Source of the DNA: JBOHNM01 sp050730675
Lineage (GTDB): Bacteria; Planctomycetota; Phycisphaerae; Phycisphaerales; UBA1924
Direction: 5' to 3'
Assembly: GCA_050730675.1 (NCBI GenBank)
Contig: JBOHNM010000211.1
Span: 1 to 5,578, forward strand
DNA: 5,578 nucleotides
Positions 1 through 5,578 of the stretch are shown one piece after another. A model generated the notes under the pieces. That model was not told where the DNA came from. It worked only from the letters and a program-made list of their open reading frames with translations, and made no database searches. The translations under genes and the position numbers were made by a program. Numbering within the stretch: the first letter of the stretch is position 1; every line of letters starts with the position of its first letter.

Positions 1-1
1 T

Positions 2-1327
2 CTTCGACTCGTCGCGGCGATCCACGGCTCCCGGCCCGAGGCCCAGGAGACCAACTGGCTGGAGTGGAAGAGCACCCTCGACCTCAGCACCGCCGCGGGC
101 AAGTTCGCGGTCGCGAAGGCGGTCCTCGGGTTCGCCAACCGGTCCGTCGAAGATGCTCGGCTCCACTGCGGCGGCGTCGCCTACATGGTGGTGGGCGTGG
201 AACTAGGTGCCGCGGCTGGGATCCCTGCTATCGACCACGCCAACCTCACGCCTGGGATCAAGACGTACGCGTCCACCCCTCGGTTCACGCCACGCACGAT
301 CCGGTTCGAAGACGTCGAGGTGCTCGTCGCGGTCGTCGAAGCGCCTGAGCCCGGCGACCCGCAACACACGCTGCAGAAGCAGTACGACAAGTTCCACGCC
401 GGCATCGTGTTCCACCGCGGGGCCGCGAGCACGGCTCCCGCTGGCCCCAAGGAAGTGGAGATGCTCGGGCAGCGCCTCCTGCAGGGCGCGCAGCGGCCGG
501 AACTGGACCTGACGATGACGGCCAACGCGGACCCGCTCATCCGGCTCAGCATCGAGCGCGAACAACTTGAGGACTGGCTGTGCCGGCACGAGACGTACGT
601 CCGGGCCAACAGCGGCAAGCCTCCGGATCGGCCACCGCCACGCCCCAAGCCGCAGGCCAATCCGGCCCGTCCGGCCTGGGCCGCATACGACACGTTCAGC
701 TCACTCGGCGACATCACCGGCTCGTTGGGGATGCTCAAGTACGCCGATCCGAAGGACGTCGAAGAGTTCGACCACCGTGTCACCGACTACCTCGCCAAGC
801 TGCGCAGCCGGCTGATGGATCACGTGCTCCGTCAGATCGTCAACGACGATGACGCGAACACCGTGTGCTTCCAGGTCGGCAACGACACCGACGACCCGGT
901 CTCCGGCGTGCAGCTGATGGTCCGCATCCGCAAGGGCGGGGTTCTCGTCCGCACCTACCCGCCGAGTGTCCGTGACCTTCCCCCGCTGCCGAAGTGGCCG
1001 GACCCCCTCGACCAGATGCGTGCGAACGCTCTCGCCGGGATGACCAGTGCGCAGGTCCCCGACTTCTTCCCGCGCGCCGGGGCCGTCTCCGACAAGGGTG
1101 ACGTCTTCGAGGTCACGTGGAACGTCGGTGACCTCCGGCCGCGCGAGCAGTCTGGAGACTTCACCCTGACCGTCGTCGCCGGTACCAAGGCACCCGAAGA
1201 GATCGCCGTGGAGATAACCGCCAGTGCGATGGACCGCCGTGGCACCCGAACGAAAACCGAGCAGCTGACGGTCGCAGCGGAAGCGTGGACCCTCGACGAC
1301 TTCTACAACGCCGAGCCGGAGGACTGA
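2..1327 (+). CDS. AlbA_2/Schlafen-type putative DNA-binding protein, 5' partial
   Basis: The frame is open from the first bases of the window to a TGA at 1325-1327, so the gene starts upstream; 441 residues are visible. Visible residues about 13-80 match the AlbA_2 (Schlafen AlbA-like) pattern: an E-T-N-W-L-E-W-K box (16-23), a helix with G-F-A-N (43-46), then G-G-V-A-Y-M-V-V-G-V (57-66) and a G-I-P-x-I-D turn (73-78). In this family that N-terminal domain is thought to bind nucleic acid, and in some members it cleaves RNA. A charged helical stretch follows, then a proline-rich linker (about 207-224), a second helical part, and from about 287 to 434 an all-beta region resembling an Ig-like sandwich. 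An internal ATG at 185 would remove the core of the AlbA_2 domain, so I do not use it. The gene converges on the HEPN-like gene. Domain call is by eye; a role in defence or regulation is inference. Confidence 0.8.
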   Translation, partial: LRLVAAIHGSRPEAQETNWLEWKSTLDLSTAAGKFAVAKAVLGFANRSVEDARLHCGGVAYMVVGVELGAAAGIPAIDHANLTPGIKTYASTPRFTPRTIRFEDVEVLVAVVEAPEPGDPQHTLQKQYDKFHAGIVFHRGAASTAPAGPKEVEMLGQRLLQGAQRPELDLTMTANADPLIRLSIEREQLEDWLCRHETYVRANSGKPPDRPPPRPKPQANPARPAWAAYDTFSSLGDITGSLGMLKYADPKDVEEFDHRVTDYLAKLRSRLMDHVLRQIVNDDDANTVCFQVGNDTDDPVSGVQLMVRIRKGGVLVRTYPPSVRDLPPLPKWPDPLDQMRANALAGMTSAQVPDFFPRAGAVSDKGDVFEVTWNVGDLRPREQSGDFTLTVVAGTKAPEEIAVEITASAMDRRGTRTKTEQLTVAAEAWTLDDFYNAEPED

Positions 1328-1333
1328 CCGACT

Positions 1334-1408
1334 CTAGGTGAGGGTGAACAGGTTCTTCAGATCGCCACCCGACGCGAGGTTCTGGCTGCGCTGGCGGTAC
1401 TCATCCCG
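1334..1408 (-). other. In-frame coding-like tail after the HEPN gene stop
   Basis: Directly after the TAG at 1409-1411, the minus strand continues in the same frame for 24 sense codons to a second TAG at 1334-1336. Twenty-one of the 24 codons end in G or C, as in real genes of this window, and the peptide looks natural (begins R-D-E-Y-R-Q-R-S, ends L-K-N-L-F-T-L-T). With this tail the convergent genes would be separated by only 6 bp. The simplest reading is a nonsense mutation, for example TGG to TAG, removing the last 25 residues. Stop-codon readthrough or a sequencing error are alternatives. Confidence 0.5.
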
Positions 1409-3292
1409 CTACTTGGTGGCGTAGACGTCGACCGCCTGCCCGGCGACCGTCGCACGCACCGCTGTGTACAGCGCTTTCTGCGCAATGACTGTGGCGAAGT
1501 CGGCGATGCTGTCGCAGGCAGCCGACGACAACGGCCCTCCGTGAATCGCCGCATTGCGCGACCGCGTGAGCCTGGCTACCCGGTTCTCAAGGCGCTGCTG
1601 TTCGATCGCGAACGCTCCGCCGAGGGAAGCGCCCGAGGACAAGATGTCGTCGGTCTCGTTGAGCTGGCGGGATAGCCGGTGATCGGCGTAGATCCGTTTC
1701 AGCACGGCCACGTGGTCCAAAGTCTTCTGCCGGTTGATGCGCAAGCCCCAGCTACCATCCGTGATGTCGTCGCGGATAGTCACCAACTCCGCCGGGATCC
1801 GAGCAACCGGTGAACGATCAGGAACGTGCTGCACGACCGCGGCGAATACGTCGCGAACTGCGCGGTTGGCGAACGAAGTGACGGTGTACTCGTCGAAGAA
1901 GTACTCGGCGACGAACGCGTACCACTTGTGGCCCGCGAGAGGAGCCGCCCACCTGTTGCAGTGCTCAATGGCGCGAACCGCGGCCATGATCACGGCTTCG
2001 GGGTCGGACCGCGGAGCATCCGCGAGTGCTGCTTGGAGGCGCAGGACGGGTTGAAGCAGAGGTACGGCCTCAGCGGTGATCACGTGCCCAGCTCCGGTCA
2101 TCTCGTCCAGGTTGGTCGTGAAGTGATCATTCTCGTAGAAGGCACGCTCAGGGTGCGGCTCCTTCAAGCCCCACCGGACTGGCGGGAAGTAGGAGGACTG
2201 ACCGTCGAACAGCAGAGTTCCTCCCAGCACCTTCCACATGTCGTCGTGGACACCCACCACGGCCAACACCGCGTCGAGGTAGCTGCGGGCCACGGCGGTG
2301 GCGTTGTGCCGTTGGATGCCGCGAACTGCGACGCGTGCGTACACCAGCTGCGACTCGTACTCGAACCCCGTTTGGTCGTCCACCTGCCCCGACGACTGAA
2401 GCTCCCGGATCTCGTCGGTCAGCAGTTCCTCCGGTACGACGTCGAACAGATCCCGGACCCGATCCGCGTCTGCCGCCAGTGCGCTCGCCAGAATTTGCGC
2501 GTCGTAGAACGTGACGTCGCCGTGGCTGACGCACGACATACTCCGGACGAACGCCGGAGCGAGCCGGAACCACACCACGAAGTCTCCGGTCGTCGGCGAC
2601 ATCGCGGCGCAGCGCTCAGCCAAGTCTGCGAGCTGCGGCTCGGTCAGAGTCGACTTCGCTTGAGGGTCGTAAGGCTGCGTCTCGTCCGGCGGGTCGCCGA
2701 CCATCGCCTGCGCCAGCTGCACGGTGCCCTGATAACCCACTAGGACACTCGCGGCCGTAGAGATGGGATCCCAGTGCGCACGGTCCTGCTTGCGGTGGTC
2801 ACTCAGCGCCACGACGTTGTCGCGCATGAACGCCACCCGCTCGTGCGGATAGCGGATGTGGTCGCTGTCGCGGCACGCGGCAACCAGGTCGCGCCAGGCT
2901 GCCACCAGTATGTCGTCTCCGCCAATGGCCGCGGTGAGGGCTGAGTTGGCCGCGTCGACAACCGGCCGCTTGGTGTCGTCTAGGCGTGCGCCTCCGTTCG
3001 GCCCAGGGGCCAGCAGGACGTTGGTGATCGCCTGCTGGATTGCGTGCCCCGGCGCATCGACTAGTGCGTTCAGCTCAGGCCCCAGCCAGTCGAGCGTGTC
3101 GGCGAGGTCGGAAGCCCTGGACCGCCAGTCGTAGATCTGCGTCCGGTCGTGCTGCTGGGGATCGGCGCAGGCGTCTGCGATCTCCTGAAGGATCGCGGTC
3201 AGCGGCATGTGGCCCGACGTGCAGGTGATCGACTCCTTGCGGCGGGTGTACTCAAGTAGCTCTTCCAGCCATCGATCGTGCTGCTCGAACAT
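1409..3292 (-). CDS. Large protein with C-terminal HEPN-like RNxxxH motif
   Basis: 627 residues from an ATG at 3292. I chose this start because a weak GGGTGG Shine-Dalgarno lies 7 nt upstream (3300-3305). The open frame continues far upstream only as the antisense shadow of the divergent gene. The protein is mostly helical and I do not recognise the N-terminal and middle parts; a tryptophan/phenylalanine-rich stretch (about 232-262, containing G-D-F-V-V-W-F and H-G-D-V-T-F-Y-D) may be a domain core. Near the C-terminus, R-S-R-N-A-A-I-H-G-G places R579, N580 and H584 in the R-N-x-x-x-H arrangement of HEPN ribonucleases, flanked by predicted helices as in that fold. HEPN proteins are commonly toxins or abortive-infection effectors; that role here is inference from one motif. 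No signal peptide or membrane segment is seen, so it is probably cytoplasmic. After the TAG (1409-1411) the same frame carries 24 more coding-like codons. GTG at 3298 is an alternative start. Confidence 0.78.
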   Translation of the reverse strand: MFEQHDRWLEELLEYTRRKESITCTSGHMPLTAILQEIADACADPQQHDRTQIYDWRSRASDLADTLDWLGPELNALVDAPGHAIQQAITNVLLAPGPNGGARLDDTKRPVVDAANSALTAAIGGDDILVAAWRDLVAACRDSDHIRYPHERVAFMRDNVVALSDHRKQDRAHWDPISTAASVLVGYQGTVQLAQAMVGDPPDETQPYDPQAKSTLTEPQLADLAERCAAMSPTTGDFVVWFRLAPAFVRSMSCVSHGDVTFYDAQILASALAADADRVRDLFDVVPEELLTDEIRELQSSGQVDDQTGFEYESQLVYARVAVRGIQRHNATAVARSYLDAVLAVVGVHDDMWKVLGGTLLFDGQSSYFPPVRWGLKEPHPERAFYENDHFTTNLDEMTGAGHVITAEAVPLLQPVLRLQAALADAPRSDPEAVIMAAVRAIEHCNRWAAPLAGHKWYAFVAEYFFDEYTVTSFANRAVRDVFAAVVQHVPDRSPVARIPAELVTIRDDITDGSWGLRINRQKTLDHVAVLKRIYADHRLSRQLNETDDILSSGASLGGAFAIEQQRLENRVARLTRSRNAAIHGGPLSSAACDSIADFATVIAQKALYTAVRATVAGQAVDVYATK

Positions 3293-3529
3293 GTTCACAC
3301 CACCCGGATCGGTGCGGGGCACTTCCTCATGCGCGTGACTGTAAGCGGTGACAGCCCCGCCGCGTCGTGCGGTCAGTAGGCGGCACCACCCCGCCCCGAT
3401 GAGGGAGCTCAGCTTGCGCAAACACGGTACTGATTCTCTAAATCGAGGAGCAGGTTTGGACATACGACCCACCGCGAGCGGCGAACGTTTTCCGTCGTGA
3501 CGGCGGTGCCCTATGCCACGCTTGCGCCC
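3293..3529. promoter_or_regulatory. Divergent intergenic region, HEPN gene / HhH gene
   Basis: About 240 bp separate the two divergent starts and must hold both promoters unless a transcript enters from elsewhere. The most A/T-rich patch is at 3431-3445. On the plus strand TTGCGC (3414-3419) and CTAAAT (3438-3443), 18 nt apart, form a weak candidate -35/-10 pair for the HhH gene, which would give a leader of roughly 80 nt. I see no convincing promoter for the minus-strand gene and no clear operator repeats. Confidence 0.3.
3295..3330 (-). other. Possible short upstream ORF before the HEPN gene
   Basis: An ATG at 3330 opens an 11-codon reading frame (peptide MRKCPAPIRVV) whose TGA ends 2 nt before the ATG of the HEPN-like gene. 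Such spacing allows translational coupling. There is no clear Shine-Dalgarno before it, and an ORF of this size is expected by chance, so this is only a candidate leader. Confidence 0.15.
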
Positions 3530-4213
3530 ATGACCCACACCGCCGAGCAGCTCCGTGCACTCGCCGCCGCCTGCGAGCAGTTCCGAGGATCCAAGGCACC
3601 GGATGGCTACCGCGACAGCCTTGCCCTCTGCGTGATCGACAGCGTGCAGTCCACGGGCGTCACCTACAGCAGCGTGGAGAACGTGGTCGCCCGCTACCGG
3701 GCGTACCGCCGCCGCAGCGAGCAGGGCGGTGACCCGAACTGCGACGGAGTCCCGCAGCTCTTGGGTACCTTCGACGAGCTCGACGGGCCGGACGGTTGGG
3801 CGAACAAGATCGGCAACAGCAATCGCACCTCCACCCGCGGCGGGGTGCTCAAGTCCCAGGCGATCCGGGACACCGCCGAGGTTCTCGACACCGCGGGGAT
3901 CAAGGACACCGACTCGCTTCGGAAGGCGGCCGAGGATGACGTGCAGCTGGCACGGGTCAAGGCGGCGTGGTGCGCGGTCAAGGGGCAACGCAGCGGGATC
4001 ACGTGGCACTACATGCAGATGCTCGCCGGCATTCCGGGCGTCAAGCCGGACCGGATGATCTGCCGGTTCATCGCCGACTCGTTGGAGCTGTCCCGCCGCG
4101 GTGTCACGCCGCCGTTCGCGTTGGAGATCCTGACGGCCGCTGCGAAAGAGTTGAGCATGTCGCCTACCGATCTCGATCACGCCGTGTGGCAGTTCCAGCG
4201 GAGCCGGCGGTAG
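3530..4213 (+). CDS. Helix-hairpin-helix (HhH) DNA-binding protein
   Basis: 227 residues from ATG 3530. A GTG at 3497 would add 11 residues. Neither start has a Shine-Dalgarno; the ATG is preferred because the sequence before it is not protein-like, and a leaderless or weak start is common in actinomycetes. The protein is helical and soluble. Residues 163-185 carry M-L-A-G-I-P-G-V-K-P-D-R-M-I-C-R-F, the L-x-G-I-P-G-V turn of a helix-hairpin-helix that contacts the DNA backbone, as in endonuclease III-type glycosylases. By eye, the catalytic Lys of bifunctional glycosylases aligns with D174, and no Asp stands at the usual distance downstream, so base-excision activity is doubtful. The C-terminus, T-D-L-D-H-A-V-W-Q-F-Q, resembles the ending of small uncharacterised actinobacterial HhH proteins as I remember them. 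The gene stands alone: divergent from the HEPN gene and convergent with the PLD remnant, about 130 bp away. Specific function is unknown. Confidence 0.72.
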   Translation: MTHTAEQLRALAAACEQFRGSKAPDGYRDSLALCVIDSVQSTGVTYSSVENVVARYRAYRRRSEQGGDPNCDGVPQLLGTFDELDGPDGWANKIGNSNRTSTRGGVLKSQAIRDTAEVLDTAGIKDTDSLRKAAEDDVQLARVKAAWCAVKGQRSGITWHYMQMLAGIPGVKPDRMICRFIADSLELSRRGVTPPFALEILTAAAKELSMSPTDLDHAVWQFQRSRR

Positions 4214-4343
4214 ATGTAGCGCTGCTGTTCGCGTGGCCTGACGTCTGACCGATGGTGCCCGACGTGCCGGCGCCGAGATGGGTGTAGGCAGGCGGAAGTG
4301 GCTCTCGGAGTACGGCCTGAGTGAGGGTCGGCACGGCGCGAAG

Positions 4344-5077
4344 TCAGGCGCCGCCGTCGGCCAACGCGCGGACAATCGACGTGAACACCTGCGGTTGGAG
4401 GCCGATCCAGCCGCCTTGGAGGCTCGACACTTGACCCGCCGACATGCCAGCCGCTACCGGATCCACCACGGTGAGGTCGGTCGGAACCAGGCGTGGAGCC
4501 GTGTGGTTCACCCGCGGGTGCTTCACCGGTTCGTCTGATGCCCAGCCGCCTTCTTTCCGGACGAAGTCGGGGTCCTCACGAGAATCGGATGTCACCTCGA
4601 CTATCGCGATGATCCCGTGGTGCGGCGTGGAGTAGACCGCTACGAGGTCTCCGGTTTCGATCCGGGGACGCCCGCGGCCGCCGTGCTTGGAGAACCCGTG
4701 GGGAGCCCGCCACGGCGTGAGTTGATCGTGCAGGGTCTGGGCCTTCACCCACAGCTTCCACCCGGGGTCTCGCGTGTCGCTCAACATCTGTTCGATCGCG
4801 CCGTCCGCGAGGTTGGCGGGCACGTTCGGGTTGGGCCGGGTTCGCGGAAGGCGCGGAAGTCCGTCAACCTCCGCGGCGAAAGCGTCCAAACGCTCCGCGT
4901 CGACCGGCTGTGCTTCATGCCACCATGCTTCGACCACCGCGCGTGCCCTCGCGACACCTTGCTTGTCGAGATGCACCGAGAGTTCGGCGTTGGGGCGCGC
5001 GCCGCCGCCGAGGCAGGTATCTGTGAGATTCGCGGAGCCAATCAGGCCGAAGTCCTCGTCGACGATGAGGTAAAGAA
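4344..5077 (-). pseudogene. 5'-truncated PLD (HKD)-type nuclease with EVE/PUA-like C-terminal domain
   Basis: From 5075 down to a TGA at 4344 the minus strand encodes 243 residues that begin inside a phospholipase D motif: L-Y-L-I-V-D-E-D-F-G-L-I-G-S-A-N-L-T (1-18). This retains the Asp (D6) and the G-S-x-N (13-16) of HxK-x4-D-x6-GSxN, followed by a N-A-E-L-S-V strand and the W-W-x-x-A helix typical of the family. The H and K would lie just upstream, where the DNA turns into the 3' end of tRNA-Phe, so they and the whole N-terminal half are missing. Residues about 103-240 (G-D-L-V-A-V-Y, then I-I-A-I-V-E-V, ending V-F-T-S-I-V-R-A-L) look like an EVE/PUA-type domain, which in other proteins binds modified bases. 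The only usual start is GTG 4976, giving a 210-residue ORF without the HKD residues but with the EVE-like part intact; it might still be expressed. PLD-type nuclease assignment is firm on motif; EVE is a by-eye inference. Confidence 0.68.
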
Positions 5078-5122
5078 TGGTGGCCAGGGCCGGGATCGAA
5101 CCGGCGACCCTTCGCTTTTCAG
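5078..5122 (-). other. Putative integration (att) site at tRNA-Phe 3' end
   Basis: The tRNA-Phe sequence from its anticodon loop to the encoded CCA is intact, and the base after CCA already belongs to the interrupted PLD reading frame. Tyrosine recombinases of actinomycete integrative elements (for example pSE211, pMEA100) use the 3' half of tRNA-Phe as attB and rebuild the tRNA on integration. The exact core cannot be set here because no second copy lies in the window. Confidence 0.4.
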
Positions 5123-5154
5123 GCGAATGCTCGTACCAACTGAGCTACCTGGCC
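5078..5154 (-). tRNA. tRNA-Phe (GAA)
   Basis: Complete cloverleaf. The acceptor GGCCAGG pairs with CCTGGCC, followed by A73 and an encoded CCA (5078-5080). The D arm is GCTC/GAGC and the anticodon stem TTCGC/GCGAA has loop CTGAAAA (anticodon GAA at 5120-5118). The T arm is GCCGG-TTCGATC-CCGGC. It is the last gene of the minus-strand Glu-Asp-Phe group, and the only one of the three with an encoded CCA. The DNA beyond its 3' end belongs to a truncated protein gene. Confidence 0.97.
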
Positions 5155-5203
5155 GGACGGCACCTCGGCGGGCGAACCCACTGATACTGCCTCGCCATAC
5201 TTG

Positions 5204-5277
5204 CGACCCTGACGGGACTCGAACCCGCGACCTCCGCCGTGACAGGGCGGCGCGCTAACCAACTGCGCCACAGGGCC
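5204..5277 (-). tRNA. tRNA-Asp (GUC)
   Basis: The acceptor GGCCCTG pairs with CAGGGTC (one G-U), with discriminator G73, the usual identity base of tRNA-Asp. The anticodon stem is CCGCC/GGCGG with loop CTGTCAC (anticodon GTC at 5243-5241), and the T arm contains GGTTCGAGTCC. The CCA is not encoded. It lies 26 nt after tRNA-Glu and 49 nt before tRNA-Phe, so the three are probably one transcript. Confidence 0.97.
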
Positions 5278-5306
5278 TTACTCTGCTCCCAGTATGACTG
5301 GTTGCG

Positions 5307-5379
5307 TACCCCCAACGGGATTCGAACCCGTGCTACCGCCGTGAAAGGGCGGCGTCCTAGGCCACTAGACGATGGGGGC
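5307..5379 (-). tRNA. tRNA-Glu (UUC)
   Basis: The acceptor GCCCCCA pairs with TGGGGGT, leaving a G1-U72 wobble, and A73 is the discriminator. The anticodon stem is CCGCC/GGCGG with loop CTTTCAC (anticodon TTC at 5345-5343), and the T arm is ACGGG-TTCGAAT-CCCGT. The CCA is not encoded. It is the first gene of the Glu-Asp-Phe group. Confidence 0.97.
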
Positions 5380-5433
5380 CTAATCCGAATCTCTCCGGGG
5401 TACCCACAACGCAGTCACGTTGGGAGCTCGCCC

Positions 5434-5463
5434 AGCTTAGGGCACAACGCCGCCAGATCCCAA
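5434..5463 (-). promoter_or_regulatory. Candidate promoter of the tRNA-Glu-Asp-Phe operon
   Basis: On the minus strand TTGGGA (5463-5458) is followed after 18 nt by TAAGCT (5439-5434), a fair match to a housekeeping sigma promoter. Transcription would start about 45 nt before tRNA-Glu. It sits in the 138-bp gap between the divergent tRNA genes. Confidence 0.4.
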
Positions 5464-5501
5464 ACCGGATTCCCCCGGTGCTGGCTCGCCGGTCCGACCA
5501 G

Positions 5502-5507
5502 TATTCT
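5502..5507 (+). promoter_or_regulatory. Candidate -10 element of tRNA-Lys
   Basis: TATTCT lies 10 nt before the tRNA-Lys 5' end, which fits a -10 box giving a very short leader. The matching -35 is weak; CTGGCT at 5481-5486, with a 15-nt spacer, is the best candidate. Confidence 0.4.
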
Positions 5508-5517
5508 GTCTCTCCGC

Positions 5518-5578
5518 GCCCCTATAGCTCAGTTGGTAGAGCTACGGACTTTTAATCCGCAGGTCCCAGGTTCGAGCC
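5518..5578 (+). tRNA. tRNA-Lys (UUU), 3' end cut off by the window
   Basis: Starts with acceptor GCCCCTA, then TA and D arm GCTC/GAGC, and an anticodon arm with loop CTTTTAA (anticodon TTT at 5551-5553). The window ends in the T loop/T stem, so the 3' acceptor strand is not seen. The outermost pair of the anticodon stem (27-43) is an A-C mismatch. It is divergent from the Glu-Asp-Phe group. Confidence 0.93.

Noticed and set aside
301..310. CCGGTTCGA, matching part of the tRNA T loop, as a second att copy
   Set aside because: Only nine bases match, inside the AlbA_2 coding sequence; too short to be an att core.
181..783. 200-residue minus-strand ORF
   Set aside because: Ser/Arg-rich shadow of the AlbA_2 gene, whose own frame shows clear domain motifs.
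1826..2743. 305-residue plus-strand ORF
   Set aside because: Arg/His/Val-rich shadow of the HEPN-like gene on the other strand; no recognisable motif.
4268..4275. CGGCGCCG palindrome between the HhH gene and PLD remnant as a terminator
   Set aside because: Eight bases with no loop and no following T-run; expected by chance in G/C-rich DNA. The 130-bp gap shows no convincing terminator.
3293..4375. Minus-strand open frame extending the HEPN gene to 988 residues
   Set aside because: The extra 361 residues run antisense to the HhH gene and across the divergent promoter region, with a low-complexity R/A/P/G-rich composition. The ATG at 3292 has a weak ribosome binding site and gives a natural protein.
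4617..5258. 213-residue plus-strand ORF
   Set aside because: It crosses the antisense of the PLD/EVE gene and two tRNA genes; the C-terminal peptide is tRNA sequence translated.
5234..5354. Repeated CCGCC/GGCGG sequence around 5234-5250 and 5336-5352
   Set aside because: These are the similar anticodon arms of tRNA-Asp and tRNA-Glu, not a mobile repeat.

Overview
The window looks like a high-G+C actinomycete chromosome. The evidence is strong G/C bias at third codon positions, GTG and ATG starts with weak ribosome binding sites, and a tRNA-Glu(UUC), tRNA-Asp(GUC), tRNA-Phe(GAA) cluster divergent from tRNA-Lys(UUU). Mycobacteria carry a similar gluT-aspT-pheU group with lysT nearby. I cannot name the genus.

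Layout from left to right: (1) bases 2-1327, plus strand, the 3' part of a gene for an AlbA_2/Schlafen-type putative DNA-binding protein with an all-beta C-terminal region. (2) Bases 1409-3292, minus strand, convergent with the first: a 627-residue protein whose C-terminus carries an R-N-x-x-x-H motif typical of HEPN ribonucleases. Its stop is followed in the same frame by 24 coding-like codons, so the gene may be cut short by a nonsense mutation or may once have been longer. (3) An intergenic region of about 240 bp with divergent genes on either side. (4) Bases 3530-4213, plus strand, a small protein with a helix-hairpin-helix DNA-binding signature. (5) Bases 4344-5077, minus strand, the C-terminal remnant of a phospholipase D-type (HKD) nuclease fused to an EVE/PUA-like domain. 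Its upstream end runs directly into the 3' end of tRNA-Phe. (6) Bases 5078-5578, the tRNA cluster, a 138-bp divergent promoter region and the start of tRNA-Lys.

The 3' end of tRNA-Phe is a known integration target in actinomycetes (for example pSE211 and pMEA100). The abrupt switch from tRNA to the middle of an HKD motif marks this as the probable edge of an integrated element or island. The cargo next to it is a set of unrelated, alternately oriented genes that all appear to act on nucleic acids (AlbA_2, HEPN, HhH, PLD-EVE). That is the usual look of a defence or accessory island, but no integrase, complete known defence system or second att copy lies in the window. The defence role is inference. 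The most useful items to check are the PLD/tRNA junction, the in-frame TAG in the HEPN gene, and whether the AlbA_2 and HEPN genes form a conserved convergent pair.
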